The notes: generated by a model from the sequence alone, not told the origin. Counted from the first letter of the stretch, positions 38,887-48,673 are shown. The stretch is 64,000 nt of DNA from Mangrovivirga cuniculi (GCF_005166025.1 NZ_CP028923.1:3040001-3104000), one strand, 5' to 3'. Numbers and translations are program-made.

Positions 38887-39252
38887 ATGGAAGTAAATTT
38901 CGATCAGTTATTGAACAAGATTACCGAGTTCATCAAGGATGAAGCAAATACAGAAACTATTATTGGTAAACCATTCGAATTGGGCAAGTTCACTTGTGTA
39001 CCCGTTGTCAGAATCGGTATGGGATTCGGCAGTGGTGGAGGATTCGGAGATTCAAACAGAGCCGGAAAAGGAGAAGGCGGTGGTGCCGGGGTCGGTATGG
39101 GTATTGAGCCAATCGGATTCCTGGTTACCCGTGATAATGAAATATCATTTCTATCTGCAAATAAAGGTAGTAAAGGAATGTCTGCCGCTTTTGAAAAGAT
39201 TCCGGATATGGTAAGTAAAATTCTTGACAAAAAAGAAAATGCGAAACACTGA
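38887..39252 (+). CDS. GerW/YtfJ family protein
   Basis: A 121-residue cytoplasmic protein. The central glycine-rich stretch (GMGFGSGGGFG... residues about 46-75) and the GVGMGIEPIGFLV strand are the hallmark of the GerW (YtfJ) family. Spore formers need it for germination, but homologues occur in non-spore formers, and nothing else here suggests sporulation. It lies 24 bases after the DUF2953-like gene. Role unknown. Confidence 0.85.
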   Translation: MEVNFDQLLNKITEFIKDEANTETIIGKPFELGKFTCVPVVRIGMGFGSGGGFGDSNRAGKGEGGGAGVGMGIEPIGFLVTRDNEISFLSANKGSKGMSAAFEKIPDMVSKILDKKENAKH

Positions 39253-39315
39253 ATAAAAAGCTTAATACATTTTTCAATCCTTTAAAATCGCTTTTTTAAG
39301 ATTTAAAATCCCCCC

Positions 39316-39352
39316 GACCTCCTCATGTACCCCATGAGGGGTCTTTGTTTTT
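39316..39352 (+). terminator. Rho-independent terminator
   Basis: GACC..CCTCATG pairs with CATGAGG..GGTC, followed by a T-rich tail. It closes the DUF2953/GerW pair. Confidence 0.78.
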
Positions 39353-39390
39353 AAATTATACCCTCATAATTATAAAAGATGTAACATCTT

Positions 39391-39421
39391 ATTGACTTTT
39401 TGACACATTAAATTATCTTGG
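39391..39421 (+). promoter_or_regulatory. Candidate Bacteroidota promoter
   Basis: ATTG (39391-39394), 19 bases, then TATCTTGG (39414-39421), close to TTTG-N19-TAnnTTTG. It lies about 55 bases before a 26-codon small ORF. Confidence 0.45.
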
Positions 39422-39476
39422 CATTCTTTTTTATCAACAATTGAATAAATAATATAATATCTTTAACCCTATAGTT

Positions 39477-39557
39477 ATGGCATTTGGATTTGGACCAGGA
39501 GCTGAATTGCAAAAAGATTACAACCGAAACAATTCTCCGGTTAAGAAGAGCAAATGA
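39477..39557 (+). CDS. Possible small basic protein, 26 residues
   Basis: ATG to TGA encoding MAFGFGPGAELQKDYNRNNS plus a short lysine-rich tail. It is preceded at about 55 bases by a fair promoter. The glycine-rich then basic pattern looks deliberate, but the reading frame is too short to be sure and no ribosome binding site is seen. It could also be the truncated start of a longer gene. Confidence 0.35.
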   Translation: MAFGFGPGAELQKDYNRNNSPVKKSK

Positions 39558-39730
39558 ATTGCCTCCTCTTTGATAACTACAGAATAGTAAAATAACAATA
39601 TACTCTCCATATATATTGATGTCTCTCCGGTCTTAAGAAATTAAAACCATTAAAATAATTATAGCCCAATCATAGTAATAATTATTTATCTTAGAGCTTT
39701 GAATCTAAACCACACCAAAGTCCTATTTAA

Positions 39731-42391
39731 ATGAATAGAAGATTACTCCCACTTTTTTTAATTCTATTTCCATTATTAATAAATGCTCAAAAGGTGACCG
39801 ACATTTATGTTGACACCTCTGATAATGGTAAATTATTTACGGAATTTCTCGAAGAGCTAAAAGAGGAACATGGCGTAGTAATAGCCTATGAAAAGAATGA
39901 TTTTCCCCATAAATTAGTTTATGGAATTCAATCACCATGGCGTTTAGTCAGTTGGCTTGAAGAATATATACCGGAATATCATGTTTTCACCCTGGAGAAT
40001 GATCAATTAGTCATAATTAGCAGAGAAGAAGCAGGGTATTATGCCAAAAGAAAAGAAAATTACATTTTACTAAAAGGCAGTCCCGGAAAGCAGACTACTG
40101 TTACGGGAACTGTAATTGATAAGAGCACTAATGAGACAGTTGTTGGTGCCCAGGTTACAATTCCTTCGAAAGGCAAGGGAAAGGTCACTGATGTCAATGG
40201 CAAATTCTCTCTTAAAACAACTCCCGGATTTCAGATTCTGAAAATTAATTTCGTTGGTTTTGATGAAGTGTCATACATTCTGTGTTTTGATGAAAATGCC
40301 CCTGAGAGAACGATCACTACCGAGATATTCCCGGAATCTATCGAATTGGATGCCTTTGTAGTTACTGCCTCAAGACCTGATCAAAATGTTCGTAGTGAGA
40401 TGACAGGTATCCAAAAAATGACCATTGAGTCGATCAAGTCATTACCGACCTTCCTGGGAGAAGTCGATCCAATCAGAAGCATGACCTCGCTACCCGGTGT
40501 TAGTACTACCGGTGAGTTGGCTTCAGGATTTAATGTAAGAGGTGGAGAAACTGGTCAAAACCTGATTCTTCAGGACGAAGCTACTATCTATAACCCCGCC
40601 CATTTGTTTGGTTTTTTCTCAGCCTTTAATCCGGACATGGTAAGTAACGTTTCACTTTACAAAGGTGGCGGACCGGCAGAATATGGTAGTCGTATATCTT
40701 CTGTACTCGATGTTTCACTTAGAAATGGTGATGCAGGTAGATTTAAAGTTTCAGGTGGTGTAGGATTGGTCTCATCAAGGCTGACATTAGAAGGCCCAAT
40801 CGTTAAAAATAAATCATCTTATATTGTAGGTGGGCGAATGTCCTACACTAACTGGTTATTAAGATCAACCAATGATGTTGACCTTAATAACAGTTCAGCT
40901 CAATTTTATGATGTTACTGCACGGATTTTCCATACAATTGATGAAAATAACATTATAACTTTAACTTTATATAATAGTTATGACGATTTCAGCCTGGCTA
41001 GTGATTCTGTATTTAGCTGGCAAACGTTTAATGCCTCTGCAGTTTGGGATAGAACCTACAATGAAAAAATGAACTCATCACTAAGCCTGGCAAGCAGTAA
41101 CTACAATAGTCAGGTTACTAATGTCGACGAATTAGAAGGGTTTACCTATAAGAATAAGATCAGAAGTTTACATGCTAAATATAAAATTCAGTACGAAATG
41201 TCTGAAGATGTAACTTTTAGTGCAGGGGCTGAAACTGAAAGAGTATTCGTTGAACCTGGTATTTTAAGTCCGTTAAAGGAAGAAAGCAACGTGCTCCCTG
41301 CTGATATGCAAGACCAGAGAGCGTTGGAATCAGCTGTTTTTGTACAGGCTAATTTTCCTCTGACGGATAAACTCTCGATATCAACAGGACTTAGATATTC
41401 TCACTTTTTAAGATTCGGTCCTGAGGATATTTATGAATTTGATTTCGATAATATGAATGGGCGATACCCTTCCATAAGTGATACTCTTAGTTATTCAAAT
41501 GGCGAAGTTATAAAATCTTTTGGAGGGCTGGAACCACGTGTTTCATTCAGATACCTACTTACTGACGATCTTTCATTAAAAGCAAGTTATTTCAGAACCA
41601 TACAGTATTTGCATATGGTCTCCAATACGACATCCACTACGCCCCAGGATTACTGGATATCGAGTGGACCTTATTTAAAACCTTCTACCGGAGATCAGTT
41701 TTCGTTAGGTTTCTTTAAAAATTTTGGCGGCAACATGTATGAAACTTCTGTGGAAGGATTTTATAAGACAACAAAAAATGCTGTTGACTATATAGATGGA
41801 GCTGAAATCACGCTAAATCCTGCATTGGAAGCAGGGCTTTTACAGGGTGATGGACTGGCATATGGTTTAGAAATGTTAGTAAAGAAAAACAAAGGGACAG
41901 TTTCGGGATGGATAGCATATACCTATTCAAGGAGTTTAAGAAGGTTTAACGGCCAGGTAGAAAACAGGATTTTAATAAATGATGGAAAATATTATGCTGC
42001 AGTTTATGACCAGCCACATAATTTATCCGTTGTTTCCAATTTCAAACTAGGACCAAGAACCACACTATCAGCTAATTTTAATTACAGCACCGGAAGGCCA
42101 ATCACTATTCCAGTTTCTAAATTTTCCTATGGACCATATCTTTCTGTATTAAATTATTCCGAAAGAAATAAATACAGGATTCCGGATTATCACAGACTTG
42201 ATCTATCATTGACAATAGCAGACAATCCGACTAAAAATAAAAGGTTTCATGGCGAATGGGTATTTTCAATTTATAACGTGTATGGAAGAAAAAATGCATA
42301 TTCTATCGTATTTGACAAATATGGTAAAGCAAAGAAGATATCAATTCTTGGAAGTGTCTTCCCTTCCATAAATTATAATTTCAATTTCTAA
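39731..42391 (+). CDS. TonB-dependent outer-membrane receptor
   Basis: An 886-residue protein with a signal peptide (to INAQ). Domain order: an STN-like domain (about 20-105), a CarboxypepD_reg domain (about 123-200; TVTGTVIDKSTNETVVGAQV), a plug (about 215-330; FNVRGGETGQNLILQDEA) and a 22-strand barrel ending in the aromatic NYNFNF. An STN domain usually signals to an anti-sigma FecR, but no fecR/sigma pair is adjacent. The next gene encodes a DUF4249 lipoprotein, its standard partner, 23 bases downstream. Substrate unknown. Confidence 0.93.
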   Translation: MNRRLLPLFLILFPLLINAQKVTDIYVDTSDNGKLFTEFLEELKEEHGVVIAYEKNDFPHKLVYGIQSPWRLVSWLEEYIPEYHVFTLENDQLVIISREEAGYYAKRKENYILLKGSPGKQTTVTGTVIDKSTNETVVGAQVTIPSKGKGKVTDVNGKFSLKTTPGFQILKINFVGFDEVSYILCFDENAPERTITTEIFPESIELDAFVVTASRPDQNVRSEMTGIQKMTIESIKSLPTFLGEVDPIRSMTSLPGVSTTGELASGFNVRGGETGQNLILQDEATIYNPAHLFGFFSAFNPDMVSNVSLYKGGGPAEYGSRISSVLDVSLRNGDAGRFKVSGGVGLVSSRLTLEGPIVKNKSSYIVGGRMSYTNWLLRSTNDVDLNNSSAQFYDVTARIFHTIDENNIITLTLYNSYDDFSLASDSVFSWQTFNASAVWDRTYNEKMNSSLSLASSNYNSQVTNVDELEGFTYKNKIRSLHAKYKIQYEMSEDVTFSAGAETERVFVEPGILSPLKEESNVLPADMQDQRALESAVFVQANFPLTDKLSISTGLRYSHFLRFGPEDIYEFDFDNMNGRYPSISDTLSYSNGEVIKSFGGLEPRVSFRYLLTDDLSLKASYFRTIQYLHMVSNTTSTTPQDYWISSGPYLKPSTGDQFSLGFFKNFGGNMYETSVEGFYKTTKNAVDYIDGAEITLNPALEAGLLQGDGLAYGLEMLVKKNKGTVSGWIAYTYSRSLRRFNGQVENRILINDGKYYAAVYDQPHNLSVVSNFKLGPRTTLSANFNYSTGRPITIPVSKFSYGPYLSVLNYSERNKYRIPDYHRLDLSLTIADNPTKNKRFHGEWVFSIYNVYGRKNAYSIVFDKYGKAKKISILGSVFPSINYNFNF

Positions 42392-42414
42392 TCAGACTTT
42401 AATATCAATATCAA

Positions 42415-43551
42415 ATGATAAAAAGAAATAATAGATATAAGAGACTAATTTTTTTACCGCTTTTTATATTATTGGTTGGTTGTGTAGAGTTGTATGATTT
42501 CGTTATCGAAGATGAAAGTCCCTATCTAGTAGTTGAAGGTTATATCTCAGATGCTTCATTTAATGAAACACTCACATACCCTAGTGATGGACGCTATTTT
42601 ACCGTTAAATTATCATATACTAGTGAAGTAACGAATGTTTGGGGTCAGGATGTTAGTGGAGCAATAGTTAAACTGATAGATTCTGAGGATAACACCTGGT
42701 ATTACACGGAAGTTTATACTGATGACAGACCGGTCTACCAATTATTAGACAATACTTTTGAGGCTGAATCCGGAAGAGAATATAAGTTGCACGTCACCCT
42801 GCCTGATGAAAATATTTTTGAGTCGGAATGGGTTAGCCTTCCATCGTTATCTCCCGAAGTAGGTGAGGTAAATTTTACTGAGGAAGATAAGGACGGATAT
42901 GATTATATAAGGGGAGAAAAAGAAGTAGTTACCATTAAGGGGATCACTGCTTCCGTAGAGTTACCAGAGCATAATCAGAATGACACCTATTTTTATAAAT
43001 GGACTTTTGACCCAACTTACATAGTAAAAACGCCATATGACATTCCTGATGGAAGTCCTATACCAGCATATTGCTATGTTACTAATAAATACTTTTTGAA
43101 TGTTTTCACCCTTCAGGAAGATATAACCGGTGGTTACCAACAAGACCTCTTTTTCCTGGAAGTTATAGGAAATGAAAGTATGGATGATTGGTTATCAGTG
43201 CTTATAGTTCAACAGTCATTAAATAAGGAATACTTTTTCTTTTGGCAGGAATTAAAAGAATCAAATTCAGGAAATCCAATCATTGAAAAGCAACCATTTA
43301 ATCTTGCTACTAATTTCAAATCAGTAAATTCTGAAAGTCAGGTAGCAGGATACTTTGATGTTGTATCAGAAAAAGCTACCAGGTGGTATTTTAATCACGA
43401 TATGTTATCATATGATACGGAGGATGCCTGGGCAAGTATGTGTGCATTAGCAATAGGCCCCGGGCCTCCTCCGGACGGTTGTGAAAATTGCCTGGAGTAC
43501 CCAAAAGGTATTGTAACGGATCAAAAGCCTTCATGGTGGAATCCAAACTAA
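42415..43551 (+). CDS. DUF4249 lipoprotein, receptor partner
   Basis: A 378-residue lipoprotein; lipobox LVGC near residue 23. It begins with the DUF4249 pattern ELYDF..DESPYLVVEGYIS, followed by beta-rich carbohydrate-binding-like repeats and a C-terminal CALAIGPGPPPDGCENC cysteine segment. DUF4249 proteins are encoded downstream of TonB receptors in Bacteroidota and probably sit on them as surface lids, like SusD. A terminator closes the pair. Confidence 0.88.
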   Translation: MIKRNNRYKRLIFLPLFILLVGCVELYDFVIEDESPYLVVEGYISDASFNETLTYPSDGRYFTVKLSYTSEVTNVWGQDVSGAIVKLIDSEDNTWYYTEVYTDDRPVYQLLDNTFEAESGREYKLHVTLPDENIFESEWVSLPSLSPEVGEVNFTEEDKDGYDYIRGEKEVVTIKGITASVELPEHNQNDTYFYKWTFDPTYIVKTPYDIPDGSPIPAYCYVTNKYFLNVFTLQEDITGGYQQDLFFLEVIGNESMDDWLSVLIVQQSLNKEYFFFWQELKESNSGNPIIEKQPFNLATNFKSVNSESQVAGYFDVVSEKATRWYFNHDMLSYDTEDAWASMCALAIGPGPPPDGCENCLEYPKGIVTDQKPSWWNPN

Positions 43552-43566
43552 ACAATATAAAATTCG

Positions 43567-43605
43567 AATCCCTGGTATGTAATTTGTGCCAGGGATTTAA
43601 TTTTT
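43567..43605 (+). terminator. Rho-independent terminator
   Basis: AATCCCTGG pairs with CCAGGGATT around a 13-base loop, followed by T-rich sequence. Confidence 0.82.
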
Positions 43606-43737
43606 ATAGTGATTAAATCGCCTTTCCTTCTTACTGTATAGATTGTAATTCATTAATAATTTAATTAAATTAATAAATAGTATTATACCCTCCGGTTTGT
43701 ACTATTCAATTAACATACAACTCTTTCTACTAAAATT

Positions 43738-44862
43738 ATGAGGCTGGCAAAATTTATAAAAAACCATAAGGAATTGATCATAGATGAATGGGTCAATTAT
43801 GCTCAAAATTACATTGAACCAGCCTTAGATATGGGACCTGGAATGATAGAAGACCATATCAGTGAAATGCTCGATCAGATTCCACAGGAAATGGAACAAT
43901 TCCAGACCAAAGAAGAAAGAGAAGAAAAATCAAAAAATCTGGAAAAAGTACTGGAACCGGATAACAAACCGTCCAAACTTCATGGAGAACAGCGAGTAGA
44001 CATCGGTTTTGATATCGTACATGTAAGTTCGGAATTTCGTGCATTAAGAGCCAGTGTATTGCGACTTTACGATGAGAAAATCGGTGTTGAAGCAGGTGAA
44101 CAAAAATTTCAGGATATAATTCGATTCAACGAAGCGATAGACAGAGCCTGGATGCATTCCGTAGCTCGTTATCATAATTTAATGGATCAAAGTAAAAACT
44201 GGTTTTTAGGGATTTTAGGACATGATCTGCGCAGCCCCCTGGCCAGTATAGCTTCAATACAGGAATTGCTTTCTAAAACTGAAAACCTTTCTCCCGATGG
44301 AGAAGAGCTTTTACAACACTCAAGAACAAGCATTAGACGGATGAATGACCTCATCAGCAATTTGCTTGAATTGACCAATTTACGACTTGGAAGTGGAATT
44401 ACTGTAAATAAAACCAACTGTGATTTAACCTCACATTGTAAACATATTATTGAAGAATTTAAAATAACTTATCCAAAAGCTGATATTCAAATAAATTCAC
44501 CAGGCCCCATAAACGGGCAATGGGACGATCTTCGAATTGGACAGGTCGTAGCCAATCTTATAACTAATGCATTGCGTTATGGTCGACCTGGAGGTCCAGT
44601 GGTTGTAAACCTGTCAGCAAAAGACAAAGAAGCAACGATTGCTGTACATAATGAAGGGGAGCCAATACCTGAAAACAAAAAAGAAATAATATTCAACGGT
44701 ATGTTTAAGGATACTGAAGAAAATGAAGATTCCAGGCAGAGTAGCTTTGGATTCGGGTTGTTTATTGTCAACAAAATTGCAGAAGCCCATGATGGATCAG
44801 TAGACCTGGAGAGCACAAAGGAAAAGGGTACAACCTTCATGGTAAATCTGCCTCGATATTAA
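43738..44862 (+). CDS. Orphan cytoplasmic histidine kinase
   Basis: A 374-residue protein without membrane segments. The N-terminal ~150 residues are helical, with the FIKNHKELIIDEWVNYA start of RsbRD-like sensor domains. HisKA carries His162 in LGHDLRSPLAS. The ATPase domain shows the N box (NLITNALRYG), G1-like HNEGEP and G2 (FGFGLFIV). It should sense an intracellular signal and phosphorylate a response regulator, but none lies nearby. Confidence 0.9.
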   Translation: MRLAKFIKNHKELIIDEWVNYAQNYIEPALDMGPGMIEDHISEMLDQIPQEMEQFQTKEEREEKSKNLEKVLEPDNKPSKLHGEQRVDIGFDIVHVSSEFRALRASVLRLYDEKIGVEAGEQKFQDIIRFNEAIDRAWMHSVARYHNLMDQSKNWFLGILGHDLRSPLASIASIQELLSKTENLSPDGEELLQHSRTSIRRMNDLISNLLELTNLRLGSGITVNKTNCDLTSHCKHIIEEFKITYPKADIQINSPGPINGQWDDLRIGQVVANLITNALRYGRPGGPVVVNLSAKDKEATIAVHNEGEPIPENKKEIIFNGMFKDTEENEDSRQSSFGFGLFIVNKIAEAHDGSVDLESTKEKGTTFMVNLPRY

Positions 44863-45183
44863 TTAGATTAAGTTAGCAGGATTCAAGTAAAGTTATTTAC
44901 CTATTCCACTAACTAACTTAATACCTCGCTTAAGGCAATTTCATTCCTTATCAGTATATTCTCATAATACTATCAGGCTTTCTATCCATATATTTAGATA
45001 GACTATACTTAGGAACATCAATTTTAAAAATTATATTGAATCCGGAGTATAAAATAATCCATAGAATGGAATGAAATCATTCCGGTATCTTTAAAATCTC
45101 AGGCCTGTAAGCAAAATATTTTTCTCATATAATAAATCTGCTTCAATTTAATTGAAAGTGAATACAACCATAGGAACGCCATT
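44863..45183. other. Intergenic stretch, no clear gene
   Basis: AT-rich sequence between the kinase and a short possible ORF. I saw no terminator or promoter I would defend. Confidence 0.35.
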
Positions 45184-45351
45184 ATGCAGAAGCTCAGGCA
45201 CACCATGGTAGATTTGTTTCCTGATAAGCAATGGAAACACCGCCTGATGGATTTTAATAACATACCCGAAACCGACTGCGGTGTTTTGATGGATTTGCTC
45301 GATTGTGTAGAAAAAGAAGTAATCCCTGAATTGGAACAAAAAAGCAGCTAA
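45184..45351 (+). CDS. Possible small protein or gene remnant, 55 residues
   Basis: An ATG frame encoding a peptide that starts MQKLRHTMVDLFPDKQWKHR and ends EQKSS. Composition looks protein-like (charged, with paired Cys near residues 32 and 41) and richer in GC than the flanks. The frame stays open for 10 codons upstream of the ATG. It may be the tail of a decayed larger gene. No family recognised. Confidence 0.35.
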   Translation: MQKLRHTMVDLFPDKQWKHRLMDFNNIPETDCGVLMDLLDCVEKEVIPELEQKSS

Positions 45352-45423
45352 GCTTGCTTTATAGCCTAAAACCATTAATTTCCTATAACTTAAATACTAC
45401 ATAATCTGTCAAAGCCACAAATC

Positions 45424-47070
45424 ATGAAAAACACATTTCTTATCTCCATATTCATTTACGGAATTTTTTTTTCGCAAATTATCTTTGGTCAAACCATCGA
45501 CAAAAAAGACCTGGAAGTTAAAATTGACGCCATGGTGCCAAGCCAGGTAAATGATTCTACCCCGGGAGTAGTAGTTGGAGTTGTTCATAATGGTGAGCTG
45601 ATATTTAGCAAAGGATACGGAATGGCAAATCTAGCTTATGGCATCCCCAACGATCCTAAAATGGTATACAACATAGGATCGGTAAGTAAGCAATTCCTTG
45701 GCTATGCATTTGCTATGCTACATGTTAAAGGCGATTTAAATATTGATGATCCTGTAAGTAAATACCTGGAAGAATGGCCGGAATTTGATCATCCCGTCAC
45801 ACTAAAACATTTACTCTCCCACACAAGTGGTTACCGGGAAGCATATACCATGTCTCATCTTGGAGGCAGAAGAATTGGTGTTGATCATCTCTCCAGGGAA
45901 GAATGTCTGAATGTTGTCAGAGCTCAACCTGATTTAGAATTTGTACCAGGATCACGATGGACTTATAATAGTACCGCCTGGGTAATCCTGGCTGAGGTTT
46001 TGAAAAAAGTAACCGGAGAGGAAGCGGATACCTGGGTTGAAGAAAACATTCTCAAACCATTGGATATGCATAGCACTCAAATTGAAAGTTATGTCGGAGA
46101 GGTAATTAATAATGCGGCAGAATCATATTCACTGGAAAAAGATAATGGCTTTAAAAACGAAGAAAGTAACCGGGCTATATTTGGAGCAGCCGACATATAT
46201 ACAAACATACCGGATTTGGTCAGGTGGATCAACAATTATCGAACTGCAGAAATCGGAGGTAGTGAGGTGCAAAATCTCTTTTTTGATCCATTTATTCTTA
46301 ATAATGGGACTAATTCTGAATATGCATTAGGAATAAGGTCTCAAAAATACCGTGGTTTAAGACGATACGGGCATACAGGCGGTCATGAAGCTTTTTCCAC
46401 TCAATTGAGCTATTTTCCTGATCATGACTTAGGTATTATTATCATTTCAAATTTTGGTGGCAATGGTTGGTTTGCATCATCAAAAATTGCAGACCTTATG
46501 CTCGAAGAATTTATGACCTCCTCTTCTGATAAAAAGAGAAAACCGGTTGCTTTAAATAAAGATGCGCTGAAAAAATTTGAAGGCCTATACCTCTCCCCTG
46601 CTTCAAACAGCACGATAGAGTTTATTATCTCTGATGATACACTAACAATCGACGGACAAAGAAAACTTATACCTATATCGGAAAACATGTTTACAATGGA
46701 CGGATGGAATGGAAGCATTCAGTTTAACGAACTGGAAACCGGAGAAACTCAATTAACTATTATTAATGGCACGGAAGAAAAACTAAGAAAAGTTAAAAAA
46801 TGGGAGCCACAAGTAGAAGAATTGAAAGAATTTGAAGCCAATTACTGGAGTGAGGAACTGGAAACTGTTTATCATATTGTAACGAAGGATGATAGTCTCG
46901 TTATCAACCACCGTTGGATGGAAGAAATAACATTAGAGCCAGTGACCAACGACCTGTTTAAATCCGATAGAGGGATGAGCCTGAAATTTGCCAGAAATAA
47001 GAATGGAGAGATAAAAGGGTTGAGTATATATAGTGGCCGAACTATGAATGTGTATTTTCAGAAACAGTAA
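45424..47070 (+). CDS. Secreted beta-lactamase-fold serine hydrolase
   Basis: A 548-residue protein with a signal peptide (to IFGQ, residue 23). Catalytic SVSK has Ser86 and Lys89. YNS follows near residue 178, and HTG lies in YGHTGGHEA. After the hydrolase domain (to about 365) comes a beta-rich C-terminal extension of ~180 residues with KFEGLYLSPA and FEANYWSEEL repeats, probably a lipocalin-like or DUF3471-type domain. Likely an esterase or D-peptidase in the periplasm. Confidence 0.88.
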   Translation: MKNTFLISIFIYGIFFSQIIFGQTIDKKDLEVKIDAMVPSQVNDSTPGVVVGVVHNGELIFSKGYGMANLAYGIPNDPKMVYNIGSVSKQFLGYAFAMLHVKGDLNIDDPVSKYLEEWPEFDHPVTLKHLLSHTSGYREAYTMSHLGGRRIGVDHLSREECLNVVRAQPDLEFVPGSRWTYNSTAWVILAEVLKKVTGEEADTWVEENILKPLDMHSTQIESYVGEVINNAAESYSLEKDNGFKNEESNRAIFGAADIYTNIPDLVRWINNYRTAEIGGSEVQNLFFDPFILNNGTNSEYALGIRSQKYRGLRRYGHTGGHEAFSTQLSYFPDHDLGIIIISNFGGNGWFASSKIADLMLEEFMTSSSDKKRKPVALNKDALKKFEGLYLSPASNSTIEFIISDDTLTIDGQRKLIPISENMFTMDGWNGSIQFNELETGETQLTIINGTEEKLRKVKKWEPQVEELKEFEANYWSEELETVYHIVTKDDSLVINHRWMEEITLEPVTNDLFKSDRGMSLKFARNKNGEIKGLSIYSGRTMNVYFQKQ

Positions 47071-47140
47071 GTCTGATAAAGCATGAAATAAAATCTAACT
47101 GCAAATTGGCAGCCTTTTTATAACAATAAATTTATTTGAT

Positions 47141-47428
47141 ATGATCTTACAATTCATCAGATTGAAGACAAATCTTCCGGAAGAAGAATTGCTTAAAAGG
47201 GCAAAAGACAGACAGCCTCAATTTAAAGCCATTGATGGTCTTCTTCAGAAATATTATGTTAAAACCAGTCAGGAAGGAGAATATGGAGGTATTTATATAT
47301 GGGATTCTCCTGAGTCACTCCAGTCCTTTAGAAATTCAGACCTGGCAAAAAGCATTCCCGGGGCTTATGAGATTACAGAAGCCCCGGATGTTGAACTTAT
47401 GGACATTCTTTTTCAACTAAGGGATTAA
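47141..47428 (+). CDS. YdhR-like putative monooxygenase
   Basis: A 95-residue protein with a ferredoxin-like dimeric alpha-beta barrel pattern: QFIRLKTNLPEEELLKRAKD, then GLLQKYYVKTSQEGEYGGIYIWDS and an ESLQSFRNSDLAKSIPGAY helix. This matches the YdhR/ABM group; catalytic activity is not proven for most. The next gene starts 12 bases later, so this begins a four-gene run of small proteins up to 49.2 kb. Confidence 0.75.
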   Translation: MILQFIRLKTNLPEEELLKRAKDRQPQFKAIDGLLQKYYVKTSQEGEYGGIYIWDSPESLQSFRNSDLAKSIPGAYEITEAPDVELMDILFQLRD

Positions 47429-47440
47429 ACAAAACTAGTT

Positions 47441-47803
47441 ATGAAAACTGAATTCCTTGAAATTTCTCCTGTTTTACCCAGCCAGGATATTAACAGAGAT
47501 GTAGATTGGTATAAGAAAAATGTAGGTTTTACTTTGTTGCATAAAGACAATATGTATGCAGTTTTGAAGAGAGAGAATTTATGCATTCACCTGCAATGGC
47601 ATGCAGACACAGACGATGATCCTCTTCTTGGAGGGTCAGTCATAAAAATTTTTGTCAAAAATATACATCCGATATTTAATGAGTTATTGGAAAGGGGAAC
47701 TGTTTCAAAGGAGAAATTGAGATTAGAAACTCCCTGGAAAACCAATGAATTTGGGTTTTATGACCTAAATAAAAATTCTGTCTTTTTTGTAGAAGATATC
47801 TAA
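47441..47803 (+). CDS. VOC (glyoxalase/bleomycin-resistance) domain protein
   Basis: A 120-residue protein with the bleomycin-resistance-like VOC layout: SPVLPSQDINRDVDWYKKNVGF start, VLKRENLCIHLQWH strand and NEFGFYDLNKNSVFFVE end. One domain, so it acts as a dimer. The metal ligands of true glyoxalases are not all evident, so a binding role is likely. Operonic with the YdhR-like gene. Confidence 0.82.
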   Translation: MKTEFLEISPVLPSQDINRDVDWYKKNVGFTLLHKDNMYAVLKRENLCIHLQWHADTDDDPLLGGSVIKIFVKNIHPIFNELLERGTVSKEKLRLETPWKTNEFGFYDLNKNSVFFVEDI

Positions 47804-47815
47804 CACATTTTAGCC

Positions 47816-48673
47816 ATGGTCAAATACTTCATTCTTTTTGTTTCCATTTTTAGTTTATACAGCACTAAAATAAATGAAGAAAAGATTCTTTTTTCATCCG
47901 GAAGAAATGGAAACTCGGACATTTTCATCATGGATGCTAATGGTAAAAACCAGATAGCATTAACTCAAAATCAGGAAGAAGATTGGGCACCAACATGGAT
48001 AGATAAGAATAATATTAGTTTTTTGAGGCAAAAGGGAGACTCAATTGTCAGAGTAAAATTAAATTTAAGAAACGGGAAAGAGTCAACATTAAGTCATCCT
48101 GTGGATTGCAATTTAACAGATAAAAACACCCTTTATTCAAGTAATAAAACCCATGAATTATATTCCTGCAAGGACGATATCTTCATTTTAAACCCCGAAA
48201 ATGGTAAATCAATTAATATTACAATTAATCTTAAAGGAAAGGCTCTATATCCGGGCTGGAGTAGCGACGGCAATAAAGTCTTATTTACCAGTAATCACTC
48301 AGGCACAAATGAAATCTACTTGTATGATTTGAACTCAAAAGATATAATTCAACTAACAGATTCAGATTCAAATAATGAGAGAGGTGATCTTTCTCCGGAT
48401 GGTAAACTTTTAATTTACAGTTCAGATTATTTTGAAAAGGGAAATCAGGATATTCTGATTAAGAATCTGGATACAGGTGAAATTAAACATATATCTAACA
48501 GTCCGGGGATGGAACTTATCGCTCGATTTTCATCAGACGGAAATGATATCTTTTATGGAAGCAATAAAGACGGAAACTGGGAAATTTATTCTTATAATTT
48601 AAATTCAGAAACTCATACAAGGCTCACTAATAACAAAGAGTTTGATGGTGACCCTCGGGTGTTAAAACACTAA
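47816..48673 (+). CDS. Secreted TolB-like WD40/PD40 beta-propeller
   Basis: A 285-residue protein with a short N-terminal signal. At least four PD40 blades are visible (ILFSSGRNGNSDIFIMD, VLFTSNHSGTNEIYLYD, LIYSSDYFEKGNQDILI, IFYGSNKDGNWEIYSYN). These propellers resemble the C-terminal domain of TolB but are widely used as binding scaffolds, so a Tol role is not implied. It lies 12 bases after the VOC gene. Confidence 0.82.
   Translation: MVKYFILFVSIFSLYSTKINEEKILFSSGRNGNSDIFIMDANGKNQIALTQNQEEDWAPTWIDKNNISFLRQKGDSIVRVKLNLRNGKESTLSHPVDCNLTDKNTLYSSNKTHELYSCKDDIFILNPENGKSINITINLKGKALYPGWSSDGNKVLFTSNHSGTNEIYLYDLNSKDIIQLTDSDSNNERGDLSPDGKLLIYSSDYFEKGNQDILIKNLDTGEIKHISNSPGMELIARFSSDGNDIFYGSNKDGNWEIYSYNLNSETHTRLTNNKEFDGDPRVLKH

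Noticed and set aside
38904-39230. Minus-strand 108-codon frame opposite the GerW gene
   Set aside because: Its proline-rich sequence is just the complement of the glycine-rich GerW stretch.
38269-39252. Evidence of sporulation from the GerW-type gene
   Set aside because: GerW homologues occur in non-spore formers and no other sporulation gene is seen.
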